This document shows, in pieces, positions 43,559-51,505 of a stretch of 64,000 bases of DNA. Position numbers and translations under genes: made by a program. The DNA is taken from assembly GCF_011761305.1 (NCBI RefSeq), contig NZ_JAAOZC010000004.1, forward strand, positions 124,001 to 188,000, given 5' to 3'. Under the pieces are notes generated by a model. It did not search any database. It was not told the origin of the DNA and saw only the letters and a list, made by a program, of their open reading frames with translations. Numbering within the stretch: the stretch's first letter is position 1; every line of letters starts with the position of its first letter. Origin of the DNA: Sphingomonas vulcanisoli (GTDB lineage: Bacteria; Pseudomonadota; Alphaproteobacteria; Sphingomonadales; Sphingomonadaceae).

Positions 43559-44755
43559 TTAGCCTGGAAAGGTCTTTGCTCGCGTGCGGTGCGGATCGCT
43601 GTCAGGACTGACGAACGTTTTGGCGAGTAAACGTCCTACCAAGTCGGTCGGTCGTTCAACAAGTCTTTGGTAGATGTCAGCTACGGGCACCATCAGCACG
43701 AGAGCAATTAACGCCGAGTGTACTACCGAGAATTGTCTGCAAAGGCCATTAAGCACCGCGGCAAGGACAATGACATGTAGGAGATATAGACTATACGATA
43801 CCCGCCCTAAGTATCGGGCTATCTTACTCGAAAACACCTCATTGAAATAGCTGTGTAGCACAACAAGTATTATGCCGAGGGCACCGACGCCACAGATCAG
43901 CAAGCGCAAGCCATCTAGAAACGTTCCCACGTGCGCCGTATCCTTTGGACCAGCATTAAGAAGCATTAAAAAGAATAACATCGCCAAACATGATGGCAAG
44001 ATCGCCATCTTGGGGCGGATAGGCTGCTTTAACAGCGCGGTGCTTAATCCTGCGCCAAAGGCAAATAAAAATATATAGCAAAGTGTTTCGTTATAGCTTT
44101 TGGCAATTGTCCCTTCGGGAAATAGAGAGGACGAGGCGCAAGACAAAAACATTAACCCGACGGTCGCCACGCACGTGGGGACGGGCCATTTACGCATCGC
44201 TAGTAAAACTGCTGGAAAAAGAAAGGAAATGCGGAGCTCGTGAACCAAGCTCCACATAACATTATCAAGATTGACGCGGGTCTCGGTCATAAGCAAGTGC
44301 TTAGTAATGTTGCCCGACGTGGCACCTCCGTTCCATAGTTCGTGTAACCAGACGGAACCATCAGAAATTGACTGCCGCCCTATGACATAGCTAAGTAAAG
44401 CAGATATCAATATTGCGATTGCAAAAGCAGGCCAAATGCGAAAGAACCGTTTTGTCGCGAACTGAAAATAAGACTGATAGTGCTGTCCAACTACAGCTCT
44501 AGTGAGCACGAATCCACTTAGCACGAAAAACAGGATTACGGCTTGCGGACCGCAGGTAGCAAACTTGACTGCCAGTGTCGCGATCCAGCGAATTGGCTCG
44601 AGCAGATGATACGAGCTTTGGCCTAAAAGACTGGATGTTCCGCCGGGCGAGATGAGCGATGTATGGTAGAGAGCAACAACGACAGCCGCAAAACCTCGTA
44701 ATCCGTCCAATGCGGACAAATGACGTCGCGCCTCGACGTCCGCGGAAATTGTCAT
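43559..44755 (-). CDS. Acyltransferase 3 family membrane protein (OafA/YrhL type)
   Basis: The 398-residue protein has about ten membrane helices and the family N-terminus LSALDGLRGFAAVVVALYHTS (about 13-33) with the conserved histidine, FFVLSGFVLTR (about 76-86), and the RFFRIWPAFAIAI segment. Members O-acetylate or otherwise acylate surface polysaccharides or lipids in the inner membrane. Base composition and codon use (many AT-ending codons, AT-rich runs) differ sharply from neighbours, which indicates recent transfer. Probably exported-polysaccharide decoration; substrate unknown. Confidence 0.85.
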   Translation of the reverse strand: MTISADVEARRHLSALDGLRGFAAVVVALYHTSLISPGGTSSLLGQSSYHLLEPIRWIATLAVKFATCGPQAVILFFVLSGFVLTRAVVGQHYQSYFQFATKRFFRIWPAFAIAILISALLSYVIGRQSISDGSVWLHELWNGGATSGNITKHLLMTETRVNLDNVMWSLVHELRISFLFPAVLLAMRKWPVPTCVATVGLMFLSCASSSLFPEGTIAKSYNETLCYIFLFAFGAGLSTALLKQPIRPKMAILPSCLAMLFFLMLLNAGPKDTAHVGTFLDGLRLLICGVGALGIILVVLHSYFNEVFSSKIARYLGRVSYSLYLLHVIVLAAVLNGLCRQFSVVHSALIALVLMVPVADIYQRLVERPTDLVGRLLAKTFVSPDSDPHRTRAKTFPG

Positions 44756-44945
44756 TGTTTGGCCGCCCCCTTTACAACAGCCGAACCTTCTAACGAACTA
44801 CGCTGATAACGGGCAGATACTAACCAGCTTGAATCTTGGCGACGGTTAAGGTCGATCGCAAAAGATTGGATAGCCCACGCCGACCTCATCCTGAAAGTCG
44901 CGGGGCCCCGAGCCCGTTCGGCTCGCACGCAAACGGCCCCATGCG

Positions 44946-45811
44946 TCAAGGGACGCCGAACGTCCAGCCCTCGGTGCGCGCAAGCTCCGCTGTCAGTCCC
45001 TCAGGATGCCACAGCGCGCGGTCGCCGGCATGGCGGCGCAGCCAGGCCGCGGTGATCATCGCATCGGTGGCGTGGTTGTCGTACCGTGCCACCGGCGCGT
45101 GCGGACCGGAGCCGAGCGCGGCCAAGGCCTGATCCAGCGTATCGGGTGCGCGCAGCTTGGAGAGGCCGGGGCGCAGACCGGCGGCACGGGCGGCGATGGT
45201 GGTATAGATCTCGATCAGCAGCGGCCCGCGATCGGGAATGGGATCGAGCGGCCAGAGCGGGAGGCGGCCGTCGAGCGCGTGAAGGACGCGCATCCCGGTC
45301 AGGCTCGATTTGCCGACCTGCGCGGCGCCGACGAGATTGAACGTGCTGGTCGGCTGCAGACGTATCGCCAGCGCGTGCCGTTCGGTGACGCGCAGGCGCC
45401 CCCGCCCCTTTTGGAACAGATCGCCGCACGCCCCTGCACCCGGAAGTGACGCGCCAGTTCGCCATGCGCGACGACCCGGCTTGCGGCATAGCCGGGCTCC
45501 TCCCCCGCCAGCCGATCGATTGTCGCCCAAAGCGCACGCATATCGGGCGGGCTTTCGGGCCAGCCGGGAAAGTAGGCCCCGCAATCGGCGAACGGCAGCG
45601 CGGTCGAGAGATCGAGCCCAATCAGCGCATCCGTATCCCCGAGAGCGATCAGCCAATCGCGAACCGCACCGCGCGACCAGGCCCTGCCCGGCGGAGCGAC
45701 CAGCATCGGCGCAGTCTCGCCCAGGCCACATTCGGCCACCGTGATGCCGCGCTGATACGGACTCTTCGCTCCCGACCAGTCGATCGCGACGAAGCGCGTG
45801 AAGCGGCTCAC
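44946..45811 (-). pseudogene. DUF429-type predicted nuclease, frameshifted
   Basis: The N-terminal half (FVAIDWSGAKSPYQRGITVAEC, then LIGLDLSTALPFADCGAYFPGW) reads in one frame from ATG 45811, while the C-terminal half (LVGAAQVGKSSLTGMRVLHALDG...LLIEIYTTIAARAAG...YDNHATDAMITAAWL) reads in another to the stop at 44946. The switch lies near 45425-45435, after GRA and before CGDLFQKGRG, consistent with one base lost. Together they form a full-length DUF429 protein (RNase H-like fold). It is either a real frameshift or a sequence error; both halves look well conserved, so loss would be recent. Confidence 0.7.
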
Positions 45812-46140
45812 CGCTTACGCGGGCGGGGCGGCTTCTTGGCCAACGCACGATCGCGCGCGCGATCGATCATGGCGCGCACCCGATCCGGATCCCCTGTATC
45901 CTCCCGCACCAGCACCGCCGGCCAGCCATCATAGTGCGGCGTCTGCCAATAGGTCTCGGGATCGGTCTCCATCAGCATGAGCTTGGTGTCCATGTCGATG
46001 AGCAGGCAGAAACTGCCCGCCTCCCGCCCCGGCGCGAGGATGGCGTGGCCGTTGGCCTTCACCGCCGGATCGCCATAATGGGTCGATCGCTCGGTGCCTT
46101 CGAGGCTGAGCGCATAGGCCATCGCCTCCTCGAACGTCAT
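45808..46140 (-). CDS. MmcQ/YjbR-family protein
   Basis: The 110-residue protein shows the MmcQ/YjbR pattern: MTFEEAMAYALSLEGTERSTHYGDPAVKANGHAILA (1-36) and KLMLMETDPETYWQTPHYDGWPAVLVRED (about 53-81). The fold is a double-wing type with proposed DNA binding, of unknown function. It is linked by ATGA to rarA upstream and to the DUF429 gene downstream. The basic tail (ALAKKPPRPRKR) is compatible with nucleic-acid binding. Confidence 0.86.
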   Translation of the reverse strand: MTFEEAMAYALSLEGTERSTHYGDPAVKANGHAILAPGREAGSFCLLIDMDTKLMLMETDPETYWQTPHYDGWPAVLVREDTGDPDRVRAMIDRARDRALAKKPPRPRKR

Positions 46141-47447
46141 GCGCCCCGCTCCTCGCGTAGCGTCTGCCAATAAGCGAGCCGTTCGGCGATCTTGGCTTCG
46201 AAGCCCTTGTCGCCGGGCGCATAGAAGGTCTGCGGCGCCATGCCCTCAGGCCAATAGTCCGCACCCGAAAAGCCGTCGGGTGCGTTGGGATCGTAGGCAT
46301 AGCCTTTGCCGTAGCCGATCTGCTTCATGAGCTTGGTCGGCGCGTTGAGGATGGTCTGCGGCGGCATCAGCGATCCGGTTTCCTTGGCGCTGCGCTTGGC
46401 GGCGCCGAACGCCTTGTAGCCGGAGACCGATTTGGGCGCGGTGGCGAGATAGACGACGGCGTTGGCGATCGCGAGTTCGCCCTCCGGAGAGCCCAGGAAA
46501 TCATAGGCGTCCTTGGCGGCGAGGCATTGCACCAGCGCCTGCGGATCGGCGAGGCCGATATCCTCGCTCGCCATGCGGACGATGCGGCGGAGCAGGTAGA
46601 GCGGCTCCTCGCCCGCCACCAGCATCCGCGCGAAATAATAGAGCGCCGCCTGCGGATCGGAGCCGCGCACCGCTTTGTGCAGCGCGGAGATGAGGTTGTA
46701 ATGGCCCTCGCGATCCTTGTCGTAGACCGGCATCCGCCGGTGCAGCAGCGCGGCGAGCGCGGCGGGATCGAGCGGCTCGGCGGGGCCGATCGCGAACAGC
46801 GTCTCGGCCTGGTTGAGCAGGAAGCGGCCGTCGCCATCGGCGCTGGCGATCAGCGCGGCGCGGGCGTCCTCGGTCAGCGGCAGGCCCCTGCCCTCCTCTT
46901 CCTCAGCACGATCGAGCAGCCTGGTCAGCGCAGCGCCATCGAGGCGGTTGAGGATCAGCACCTGCGCGCGGCTGAGCAAGGCGGCGTTGAGCTCGAACGA
47001 GGGGTTCTCGGTGGTCGCGCCGATCAGCACGACGGTGCCATCTTCGACATAGGGCAGGAAGCCATCCTGCTGGGCGCGGTTGAAGCGGTGGATCTCGTCC
47101 ACGAACAGCAGGGTGCGCTGGCCGATGCGGACGTGATCGCGCGCCTCGGCAAAGGCCTTCTTGAGATCGGCTACCCCTGAGAAGACCGCCGAGATGGAAA
47201 CAAAGCGCAAGCCCACCGCATCGGCGAGCAGCCGCGCGATGCTGGTCTTGCCCGTGCCCGGCGGCCCCCAGAGGATCATCGACGACAGCCGACCGACCGC
47301 GACCATCCGCCCGATCGCGCCCTCCGCGCCGGTGAGATGCTCCTGCCCGATCACCTGATCGAGCGACCGCGGCCGCAGCCGATCGGCGAGCGGCGCGGTC
47401 GCGGGGACGGCATCGGGAGCAGGGTCGCCTGCGAAGAGATCGGCCAT
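46137..47447 (-). CDS. rarA: Replication-associated recombination protein RarA (MgsA)
   Basis: The 436-residue AAA+ ATPase acts at stalled replication forks. It begins ADLFAGDP and has the conserved ADRLRPRSLDQVIGQEHL (about 20-37), Walker A GPPGTGKTS (about 58-66), Walker B LLFVDEIHRFNRAQQDG (about 109-125) and sensor 1 VLIGATTENPSFELN. The C-terminal tetramerisation domain is complete (YGKGYAYDPNAPDGFSGADYWPEGM). Start 47447 is preferred over MVGM at 47456. It leads an ATGA-linked set with mmcQ and the DUF429 gene. Confidence 0.94.
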   Translation of the reverse strand: MADLFAGDPAPDAVPATAPLADRLRPRSLDQVIGQEHLTGAEGAIGRMVAVGRLSSMILWGPPGTGKTSIARLLADAVGLRFVSISAVFSGVADLKKAFAEARDHVRIGQRTLLFVDEIHRFNRAQQDGFLPYVEDGTVVLIGATTENPSFELNAALLSRAQVLILNRLDGAALTRLLDRAEEEEGRGLPLTEDARAALIASADGDGRFLLNQAETLFAIGPAEPLDPAALAALLHRRMPVYDKDREGHYNLISALHKAVRGSDPQAALYYFARMLVAGEEPLYLLRRIVRMASEDIGLADPQALVQCLAAKDAYDFLGSPEGELAIANAVVYLATAPKSVSGYKAFGAAKRSAKETGSLMPPQTILNAPTKLMKQIGYGKGYAYDPNAPDGFSGADYWPEGMAPQTFYAPGDKGFEAKIAERLAYWQTLREERGA

Positions 47448-47522
47448 GCCAACCATATAGGCCGGGCGGCGGGTTTCTTCACCAGCCCGGCCTGTATCTT
47501 CAGCATCCTCACCCATAGACGC

Positions 47523-47553
47523 TTGACAAAGAGCGCTCACGATATATCTTGAG
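47523..47553 (+). promoter_or_regulatory. padR promoter with near-perfect palindromic operator
   Basis: TTGACA at 47523-47528 is a perfect -35; TATCTT or TATATC at 47543-47550 serves as -10. CTCAcGATATATCtTGAG (47536-47553), an 18-base palindrome with one unmatched pair and a GATATATC core, covers the -10. This AT-rich core is typical of PadR-family binding sites, so autorepression is likely. Confidence 0.65.
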
Positions 47554-47581
47554 TTTCATGAGAACAGCAAAGAGGCATCCC

Positions 47582-48247
47582 ATGCGGGAATTTCACCACA
47601 TCATTCATCACAAGATCGGGCGTGCGATGCGCGGCGGCTTCGGCGGCGGTCATCGCGGCGGACGCGACGCGATGCGTGCCGCGTTCAGCCTAGGGGCCGG
47701 CGGCCGCGACGGCGCGGACTTAGGCGACGAGTTCGGGCGCGGAGGCGGACGGCGCGGCTTCGGCGGCGGCGGCCGGGGCGGCCCCGGGCGGCGGCGCCTG
47801 TTCGATGGCGAGCAGCTCCGTCTGCTCCTCCTCGCGCTGATCGCCGAGGGCCCGCGCCACGGCTATGATCTTATCCGCGAGATCGACGAGCGTTCAGGCG
47901 GCGCTTATGCCCCCAGCCCCGGCGTCGTCTATCCGACGCTGACCATGCTCGACGAGATGGGCCTGATCGACGAGATCAAGGAAGCCGGCGCGCGCCGCAG
48001 CTTCGCCATCACCGAGGCGGGCAAGGCCAAGATCGCCGAGCAGCAGACCGAGGTCGACGCCCTCCTGGAGCGGCTCGCCGCGATCGGCCAGGCGCAGGCC
48101 AGGGGCGACCGCGCCCCGATCCGCCGCGCGATGCTGAACCTCGGCGTCGCCTTGCGCGAAACCGTCAGCCGCGATGAGGACGGCAGCAAGGCGCACAAGA
48201 TCGCCGAACTGCTCGACGAAACCGCGCGGAAGATCGAGCAGCTCTGA
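47582..48247 (+). CDS. PadR-family regulator with Gly/Arg-rich N-terminal extension
   Basis: The 221-residue protein has a PadR winged helix (LRLLLLALIAEGPRHGYDLIREIDERSGGAYAPSPGVVYPTLTMLDEMGLID, about 80-131) and a C-terminal helical dimerisation part. Unusually, about 75 residues of Gly/Arg/Phe-rich, His-containing sequence (RGGFGGGHRGGRD...GRGGGRRGFGGGGRGG) precede the domain, resembling RGG-box disordered nucleic-acid-binding segments. The start at 47582 follows AGAGG; ATG 47558 is also possible. It is followed by a DUF2218 gene, a frequent PadR partner. Confidence 0.86.
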   Translation: MREFHHIIHHKIGRAMRGGFGGGHRGGRDAMRAAFSLGAGGRDGADLGDEFGRGGGRRGFGGGGRGGPGRRRLFDGEQLRLLLLALIAEGPRHGYDLIREIDERSGGAYAPSPGVVYPTLTMLDEMGLIDEIKEAGARRSFAITEAGKAKIAEQQTEVDALLERLAAIGQAQARGDRAPIRRAMLNLGVALRETVSRDEDGSKAHKIAELLDETARKIEQL

Positions 48248-48390
48248 TGGCCGGCCGTCTGGCGGTCCTCCGCCGGCGGCTGGGCATCATGCCCGAGACC
48301 GCCGGCACTTTTCTCCGCATCGATGCTTTCGATACCGGAGACCCGGCGCGGGCCTTGGCGCCCGATACCCTTTCAACCTACGAGGTTTTC

Positions 48391-48720
48391 ATGACGACGA
48401 CCGAACCGCATAGCGCGACCGCGCGCACCCCCACCGCCCACGCCAGCCGCTATCTCCAGCAGGTGTGCAAGCATTGGCAGCATAATATGCCGGTGGAATT
48501 CACCCCCGAACAGGGCACGGTCACCTTCCCCAAGAATGCGCGCGGCGCCGATTGGCCCGGCGATGCGACCGTGACCTTCACCGCCGAAGCGGATGCGCTG
48601 GTCACGCGCATCGACGCGACATCGTCGGGACAACTCGAAGGCCTCAAAGGCGCCGTCGCCCGCCACATCGATCGCTTCGCTTTCCGTGAGGCACCGCTGC
48701 CCTTCGATTGGCAGGGGTGA
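48391..48720 (+). CDS. DUF2218 family protein
   Basis: The 109-residue protein matches DUF2218: TAHASRYLQQVCKHWQHNMPVEFTPEQGTVTFP (about 15-47) followed by a beta-rich region and the end GAVARHIDRFAFREAPLPFDWQG. Family members are linked to iron or siderophore genes in some genomes; function is unproven. An in-frame ATG at 48247, overlapping the padR stop (TGATG), would add 48 residues; 48391 is preferred because CGAGG precedes it and the family begins there. Confidence 0.82.
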   Translation: MTTTEPHSATARTPTAHASRYLQQVCKHWQHNMPVEFTPEQGTVTFPKNARGADWPGDATVTFTAEADALVTRIDATSSGQLEGLKGAVARHIDRFAFREAPLPFDWQG

Positions 48721-48757
48721 CGCGGGGCTAGTTGACGCCCTGCGTAAACTACATATC

Positions 48758-48849
48758 CCGTTCTCCCTGAGCTTGTCGAAGGGCTGCCCTTCTTTAAGCG
48801 CACCGCAAACCCAAGAAGGGCGGTGCTTCGACAAGCTCAGCACAAACGG
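48758..48849. repeat. CTGAGCTTGTCGAAGG-type inverted repeat
   Basis: CCGTTCTCCCTGAGCTTGTCGAAGG and GCTTCGACAAGCTCAGCACAAACGG form outer inverted arms; inside, GGGCTGCCCTTCTT pairs roughly with AAGAAGGGCGGTG. It resembles a repeat common in sphingomonads. It separates convergent DUF2218 and HI0933 genes. It is a third family, distinct from the GGGGAGG and TCGACTTCGCTCG elements. Confidence 0.8.
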
Positions 48850-48863
48850 ATTTATGCTTTACC

Positions 48864-50030
48864 TTACAACGCCGCCGCGCAGGCCGCCGCACTCGCCCAG
48901 GCCCATTGGAAATTATAGCCGCCGAGCCAGCCGGTGACGTCGACGCATTCGCCGATCGCGTACAGGCCGGGCACGCGGCGCGCGGCCATCGTCTGGGAGG
49001 AGAGATCGGCGGTGCTGATGCCGCCGACGGTGACCTCGGCCTTGGCGAAGCCTTCGCTGCCGCTGGGGTGGAAGCGCCAGCGGGAAAGCGCGGCTTCGGA
49101 GGCGGCGAGCTTGGCATCGGGCAGGTTGGCAAGTTCGCCGGGCAGCGCGAGGCGATCGGCGAGCGCTTCGGCGAGGCGCCCCGGCAGCGCCAGCGTCTTG
49201 GCGAGCGTGGCGCGCGGCTGGGCGCGTTTGGCCTGCTTCAGCCAGCCGGGCGCCGCATCGGGCAGGAAATCGATCGCAATCTCCGCGCCCGGCCGCCAGT
49301 AGGAGGAGATTTGCAGGATCGCCGGCCCGGAAAGGCCGCGATGCGTGAACAGCGCCGCCTCGCGGAACGCCGCTTTGCCATGATGCGCGACGACTTCCGC
49401 CGCGACCCCCGCCAGCTCACGGAACAGCAGATCATCGCCGGTGAGGACCAGCGGCACGAGCGCGGGGCGCGGCTCGGCCACCTTGAGCCCGAAGCGGCGC
49501 GCGCAATCATAAGCGAAGCCGGTGGCGCCGAGCTTGGGGATCGAGGGGCCGCCGGTGGCGATCACCAGCGCGGGCGCGGAAACGGTGCGCGCGCCGACGG
49601 TGACGCGGAAGCGGCCATCGGCATGGTCCACCGCGGCGATCGGCTGGCCGAGTGCGATCTCCACCCCGCCCTTGGCGCATTCGTCGAGCAGCATCGCGAC
49701 GATCTGGCGCGCCGATCCATCGCAGAACAATTGGCCGAGCGTCTTCTCGTGCCAGGCGATGCCGTACGCCTCGACCAGCGCGATAAAGTCGGCGGGGGAG
49801 TATCGAGCCAGCGCCGATTTGGCGAAGTGCGGGCTCGCCGAAAGGAAGCGATCGGGCGCGGTGCCGGTGTTGGTGAAATTGCACCGCCCGCCGCCCGAGA
49901 TCAGGATCTTCTTCCCCGCCGCATCGGCATGATCGACCAGCAGCACGCGCCGCCCGCGCTGCCCGGCAAGCCCCGCGCAGAACAGGCCCGCCGCCCCGGC
50001 GCCCAGGATGATCGCATCATATTCGGCCAT
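48864..50030 (-). CDS. HI0933/BaiN-like flavoprotein oxidoreductase
   Basis: The 388-residue FAD/NAD(P)-binding protein has an N-terminal Rossmann motif DAIILGAGAAGLFCAGLAGQRG (about 5-26), the family motif KKILISGGGRCNFTN (about 40-54), and the C-terminal RVPGLYAIGECVDVTGWLGGYNFQWAWASA (about 354-383). All are diagnostic of the HI0933 family; BaiN, a member, reduces bile-acid intermediates, while most have unknown substrates. Single gene between two repeats. Confidence 0.9.
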   Translation of the reverse strand: MAEYDAIILGAGAAGLFCAGLAGQRGRRVLLVDHADAAGKKILISGGGRCNFTNTGTAPDRFLSASPHFAKSALARYSPADFIALVEAYGIAWHEKTLGQLFCDGSARQIVAMLLDECAKGGVEIALGQPIAAVDHADGRFRVTVGARTVSAPALVIATGGPSIPKLGATGFAYDCARRFGLKVAEPRPALVPLVLTGDDLLFRELAGVAAEVVAHHGKAAFREAALFTHRGLSGPAILQISSYWRPGAEIAIDFLPDAAPGWLKQAKRAQPRATLAKTLALPGRLAEALADRLALPGELANLPDAKLAASEAALSRWRFHPSGSEGFAKAEVTVGGISTADLSSQTMAARRVPGLYAIGECVDVTGWLGGYNFQWAWASAAACAAAL

Positions 50031-50071
50031 TCAGGGGACGTTAGGGCGCATCGACGTCGATTGCGATCATC

Positions 50072-50190
50072 GATCCTCCCCTGCAAGGGGAGGTGGCGCG
50101 CGCAGCGCGTCGGAGGGGTGTCGAGCTATCGACAGCGGGATACCCCTCCGTCAGCCCTGCGGGCTACCACCTCCCCTTACAGGGGAGGAT
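50072..50190. repeat. GGGGAGG-type repeat, left border of the metallo-beta-lactamase gene
   Basis: ATCCTCCCC TGCAA GGGGAGG, GCGCGCAGCGCG, GGAGGGGTGTC...ATACCCCTCC and CCTCCCC TTACA GGGGAGGAT appear in the same order as at 7839. It ends ten bases before the lactamase ATG, and its last GGGGAGGA lies close to the separate GGAGGGAG ribosome binding site. Confidence 0.85.
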
Positions 50191-50200
50191 TTGGAGGGAG

Positions 50201-51100
50201 ATGGATATGCGGTGGACAATGGCTCTGGCGGCGTTGCTTTTTGCCGGCTCGGCACAGGCGCAGGACGATCCCCTGCTCAAGCCGATCCTGCCCGACTATG
50301 CCCAGCGGTGGATGGGGCCGCAGGGGCCGGTGCATGTTTATGGCGATGTCTGGCTGGTCGGGACGGCGGGGATCGATGTCGGGCTGATCAGAACGAAGGC
50401 GGGACTGATCCTGATCGATGGCGCCTTCCCGCAGGCGGTGCCGATGATCGAGGCCAATATCCGAGCGCTCGGCTTCAGCCTCAAGGACGTGAAATTCATC
50501 CTTTCCACCGAGCCGCATTGGGATCACGCCAGCGGCATGGCGGCGCTGGCGCGGGACAGCGGCGCGACGGTGATCGCCAGCGCGGCAGCGGCGCCGGTGC
50601 TGCGCGGCGCGGTCGATCCCGGCGATCCGCAGGGCGCGCTCGAACCCTATCCCGCGCCGCCGCGCATCCGCACCGTGCGCGATGGCGAGGCGATCGAGCT
50701 CGGCGGCACCACCATCGTCCCGCGCGCGACGCCCGGCCACACCAGCGGCAGCATGAGCTGGACGTGGCGCGCCTGCGAGGGCGGCGCGTGCAAGGCGATG
50801 GTATTCGCCTCCAGCCTGACCGCGGTGGCCGGAACCGGGTATCGCTTTTCCGACCCGGCCCATGCGTCCCGCGTCGCGATGTTCCGCACCACTTTCGCCC
50901 GGATGCGCGGCTTGCCCTGCGATATTCTCATCACCGCGCACCCCGAACAATCGGGAATCGACAAGAAGATCGCCGCCAAGGATTTCGTGGATCCCGCCGC
51001 GTGCCGCACTTATGCCGGCGCCATGGAAAAGCGGCTCGATGATCAGATCGCGGGCGAGCAATCCTCCCCGGCACGGGGAGGTGGCATGGCGAAGCCATGA
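50201..51100 (+). CDS. Subclass B3 metallo-beta-lactamase, Glu116 (B3-E) variant
   Basis: The 299-residue exported protein has a signal peptide (1-20, GSAQA|QDD). The MBL metal motif reads STEPHWDHASG (102-112): Glu104-Pro-His106-Trp-Asp108-His109, where classical B3 enzymes have HxHxDH, so the first zinc-1 ligand (position 116) is glutamate. The other ligands are present: TPGHTSG (H180, position 196) and ITAHPEQSG (H247, position 263). EHH-type B3-E enzymes have been described from relatives such as Sphingobium. The cysteine pair (C192, C197) fits B3 enzymes. The last 12 residues (SSPARGGGMAKP) and the stop codon come from a repeat element. Confidence 0.88.
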   Translation: MDMRWTMALAALLFAGSAQAQDDPLLKPILPDYAQRWMGPQGPVHVYGDVWLVGTAGIDVGLIRTKAGLILIDGAFPQAVPMIEANIRALGFSLKDVKFILSTEPHWDHASGMAALARDSGATVIASAAAAPVLRGAVDPGDPQGALEPYPAPPRIRTVRDGEAIELGGTTIVPRATPGHTSGSMSWTWRACEGGACKAMVFASSLTAVAGTGYRFSDPAHASRVAMFRTTFARMRGLPCDILITAHPEQSGIDKKIAAKDFVDPAACRTYAGAMEKRLDDQIAGEQSSPARGGGMAKP

Positions 51101-51190
51101 CGGAGGGGGCTATCCGCTAGTTGCAACGCCGGATGGAGAGCCCCCTCCACCACGCTACGCGCGGTCCCCCTCCCCGTTCCGGGGAGGATG
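51061..51190. repeat. GGGGAGG-type repeat overlapping the lactamase 3' end
   Basis: It begins ATCCTCCCC GGCAC GGGGAGG and ends CCTCCCC GTTCC GGGGAGGAT, with GGAGGGGGCT / GAGCCCCCTCC between; close to the 13538 copy. The first ~40 bases are translated as the C-terminal tail of the B3-E lactamase, and the TGA at 51098-51100 is part of the element. Confidence 0.85.
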
Positions 51191-51271
51191 ATTGCGGCGT
51201 TCAGGCTCGGGTCAGGCCGAAATCGCTACTGAAGCGTTGTTAGGTGGAATCCTAATATCCGGGTGGCTTTC

Positions 51272-51502
51272 ATGTTCAGTGCAGTGTTGCTTACGATCAT
51301 CCTGGTGCTCGCCGCGATCGGTGTCTTCATCGCCTGGGGGATGTGGCGGCATTATGCCGAGCATCGCACCAGCGCCTTGCTGTACGAAGGGCATAGCCTG
51401 ACGCCGCCGCCCTCGACCGTCTGCCCGAAATGCCGCCGCCGTGCCTATGGGCGCCGCGCGATCGCGGATCATTATTGCGAGACCTGCGACCTGCATTATT
51501 GA
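51272..51502 (+). CDS. Small membrane protein with a C-terminal zinc-ribbon-like motif
   Basis: The 76-residue protein has one membrane helix (FSAVLLTIILVLAAIGVFIAWGMW, about 2-25) and a cytoplasmic end with two CxxC pairs (CPKCRRRAYGRRAIADHYCETC, about 50-71) spaced like a zinc ribbon. A start at GTG 51263 would add three residues. Convergent with marR, three bases apart. Family not recognised; rubredoxin-like metal binding is possible but shorter than usual. Confidence 0.65.
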   Translation: MFSAVLLTIILVLAAIGVFIAWGMWRHYAEHRTSALLYEGHSLTPPPSTVCPKCRRRAYGRRAIADHYCETCDLHY

Positions 51503-51505
51503 AAG

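Noticed and set aside
44752-44949. Possible small gene between the acyltransferase and the DUF429 gene
   Set aside because: The 65-codon frame has no ribosome binding site or recognisable features and overlaps the acyltransferase start by four bases; it is probably the promoter region.
48247-48390. 48-residue N-terminal extension of the DUF2218 protein
   Set aside because: It is in frame and overlaps the padR stop, but DUF2218 proteins begin near 48391, where a GAGG precedes the ATG. Kept as an alternative only.
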